A DNA stretch of 64,000 nt from Hyphomonadaceae bacterium (GTDB taxonomy: Bacteria; Pseudomonadota; Alphaproteobacteria; Caulobacterales; Hyphomonadaceae), in contig JANSYM010000008.1 of the NCBI GenBank assembly GCA_024742355.1, positions 1 through 64,000 on the forward strand, written 5' to 3'. The notes under the pieces are model-generated. The model did no database searches and was not told where the DNA came from. It was given only the letters and a program-made list of their open reading frames with translations. The position numbers were made by a program, and so were the translations under genes. The stretch's first letter is position 1; every line of letters begins with the position of its first letter. Below, piece after piece: positions 62,693 through 64,000 of the stretch.

Positions 62693-64000
62693 TTAGCGCC
62701 TGGACAAATATTCCTGCGCCAGACTGAGGCGATCACGCATCAACAGTAACGATCCGAGCGCGTAGATCGTAAGCCCGGTCACACCGCAAACGCCAACCAT
62801 GAACAGATCAGACCCACTGATCACGTATTCACCCAGAACCGCAACGCTCGCGGCCATGAGCGCGCTGACCATCAGCGGCGTGAGATGTTGACGCGCAAGG
62901 GAGATTGCCTTCACGCCGGAGAGCCGCGATACGATGCTAAACCGGACCGCCCAGAGCACGACGAATGATCCCGCAAACCCGTATGAGACGCCTGAAAGCC
63001 CGTGCGAAGCCGTCGCTGCCACCGCACACGCCGCAAGGCCTACTTCCATCCAGACCACGATCGCCAACGCCCCCATCTTTCGAGCCGCCAGACAGTAGGA
63101 CTGGTGCACAACCTCGACCGCCAAATAGGCACCGATGAGGCCGACAATACTGAGTGCGGGAGCCGCCGGGCTCCATTTCTCTCCAAATACCAAAGCCACA
63201 ATCGGGCCGGACAGGACGATCATTCCGAACATCGCCGGAAAGGCAATCCAGCCCGACAATCTCGACAATTCGAGCAGCAGAGACTTGGCCGGACGGCCTT
63301 CACGCAACCGCGCCGCGAAAGCCGATTGGGACACCATTCGGATCGGCGTTGAGACCAGGAAAGACGCGATCTCGACGAGGCGCCAGGCGAGCGAGAAATA
63401 GCCAAGAACAGTCGGACCGAGGAGTGCGCCAATCAATGCCATCGGCACTTGCACGCGCGCGATCTGTGCGGCGCGAAACGCCAGGACCGTCCGCCCGAGG
63501 CCGAAAATTTCACGAACTGCGGCATGCTTCACGGTGAGCGCAGGTCGCCAGGAGACCGCACCCCAGGCAAGAATTGTGTTGACGCCAACCTGCACCAAAC
63601 GCTGTGCAACCAAAGCCCAGACGCCAAAGCCATTGAACGCCATCCAGATCGCGACGGCCCCGCCACAAACCACACCAGCAATGGCTCGAATGGCCAGGGA
63701 TTTGAACTTCATATGGCGGCGCAACAGGCTGGCTGGCACCGCCCCCAATGCAACCAGAACCACGGATATGCCGAGATACTGGATGAGCGGCGCAACGATT
63801 GCTTGCTGATACAGTCCGGCAATGAGGCTGGCACTGAGCCACAAGGCCAGAAACAGCACCGCCGAGCCGCCAAGCAAGCTGTAGAAGACCGCATCTGAAT
63901 GCGACTGGTCCTCGTTCGGCGCCGCGACGAGGTACTCCGTCAGCGTTTCACGCACCAGGAATTCACAGAGAACGACAATCGCCGCTGCCATCGCGATCAG
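62693..64000 (-). CDS. MOP-family oligosaccharide flippase (Wzx-like), partial
   Basis: 436 codons of a membrane protein reaching the window edge. The frame is open to 64000 and the residues there (LIAMAAAIVVLCEFLVRETLTEYLVAAP) correspond to helix 2 of WzxC-like Polysacc_synt_3 proteins, so about 40 N-terminal residues are missing. Around eleven more helices follow. YLGISVVLVALGAVPASLLRRHMKFKSLAI and FGMIVLSGPIVALVFGEKWSPAAPAL are family marks. It moves an undecaprenyl-linked oligosaccharide to the periplasm, which implies that the locus makes an O-antigen- or exopolysaccharide-type repeat. No Wzy or Wza-type gene is seen in the window. Confidence 0.92.
   Translation of the reverse strand: MIAMAAAIVVLCEFLVRETLTEYLVAAPNEDQSHSDAVFYSLLGGSAVLFLALWLSASLIAGLYQQAIVAPLIQYLGISVVLVALGAVPASLLRRHMKFKSLAIRAIAGVVCGGAVAIWMAFNGFGVWALVAQRLVQVGVNTILAWGAVSWRPALTVKHAAVREIFGLGRTVLAFRAAQIARVQVPMALIGALLGPTVLGYFSLAWRLVEIASFLVSTPIRMVSQSAFAARLREGRPAKSLLLELSRLSGWIAFPAMFGMIVLSGPIVALVFGEKWSPAAPALSIVGLIGAYLAVEVVHQSYCLAARKMGALAIVVWMEVGLAACAVAATASHGLSGVSYGFAGSFVVLWAVRFSIVSRLSGVKAISLARQHLTPLMVSALMAASVAVLGEYVISGSDLFMVGVCGVTGLTIYALGSLLLMRDRLSLAQEYLSRR

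Noticed and set aside
46023-64000. The glycan locus as a recent genomic island
   Set aside because: No integrase, transposase, direct-repeat ends or tRNA junction at its borders, and codon use looks like the surrounding genes.

Overview
The window is a gene-dense chromosomal segment of an alphaproteobacterium. The evidence is the block dusB-ntrB-ntrC-ntrY-ntrX-trkA-trkH-hfq-hflX, the clpP-clpX-lon protease block, a fused ispDF gene, glnB next to glnA, and a Coq4-type ubiquinone gene. The mix of marine-type aerobic housekeeping genes with a large envelope-glycan region fits a Hyphomonadaceae/Maricaulaceae-like member of the Caulobacterales, but that placement is inference. Base composition looks uniform, and I see no insertion sequences, prophage, CRISPR array or replication origin.

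Layout. 1-6.5 kb: 5' end of tuf (minus), pgl-pgi (plus), secE-nusG (minus), an SMP-30 lactonase, mazG and a LuxR-type regulator. 6.9-10.3 kb: glnB-glnA (minus), then coq4 and a histidine phosphatase (plus), the coq4 promoter abutting a perfect 16-bp palindrome, then tRNA-Val. 10.4-15.1 kb: lon, clpX, clpP. 15.1-27.0 kb: a long minus-strand run read as dusB-ntrB-ntrC-ntrY-ntrX-trkA-trkH and hfq-hflX-DUF3088. Both NtrC-type regulators lack the GAFTGA loop. 27.1-29.7 kb: ispDF, a CinA-like amidase and a TauD-like dioxygenase. 29.9-31.9 kb: a LytS/LytTR-type two-component pair with direct repeats upstream. 31.9-43.7 kb: mnmA, an outer-membrane beta-barrel, ratA-like, lipA, an acyl-ACP/CoA ligase, then the operon dacA-tmk-holB-tatD-MBL preceded by rlpA, then tRNA-Ser. 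43.7-45.8 kb: pnuC and a secreted glycoside-hydrolase-like protein.

46.0-64.0 kb is the accessory region: an envelope glycan locus. It contains a CDP-glucose pathway (rfbF, rfbG) with a TylC3-type C-methyltransferase and a reductase, predicting a C-methyl-branched CDP-6-deoxyhexose. It also has a dispersed GtrA/GtrB/GT-C bactoprenol-sugar module. A second four-gene unit holds an epimerase, a methyltransferase, a GT-C transferase and a GMC oxidoreductase carrying a ferredoxin-like four-cysteine motif. Two GT4 transferases and a MOP-family flippase cut by the window edge close the locus.

The most unusual items are the Fe-S-like GMC oxidoreductase in a glycan operon, the branched-sugar pathway lacking an rfbH dehydrase, the coq4 palindrome, the LytTR-like repeats, and the paired loss of GAFTGA. 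I did not find a clearly novel multi-gene system outside the glycan locus.
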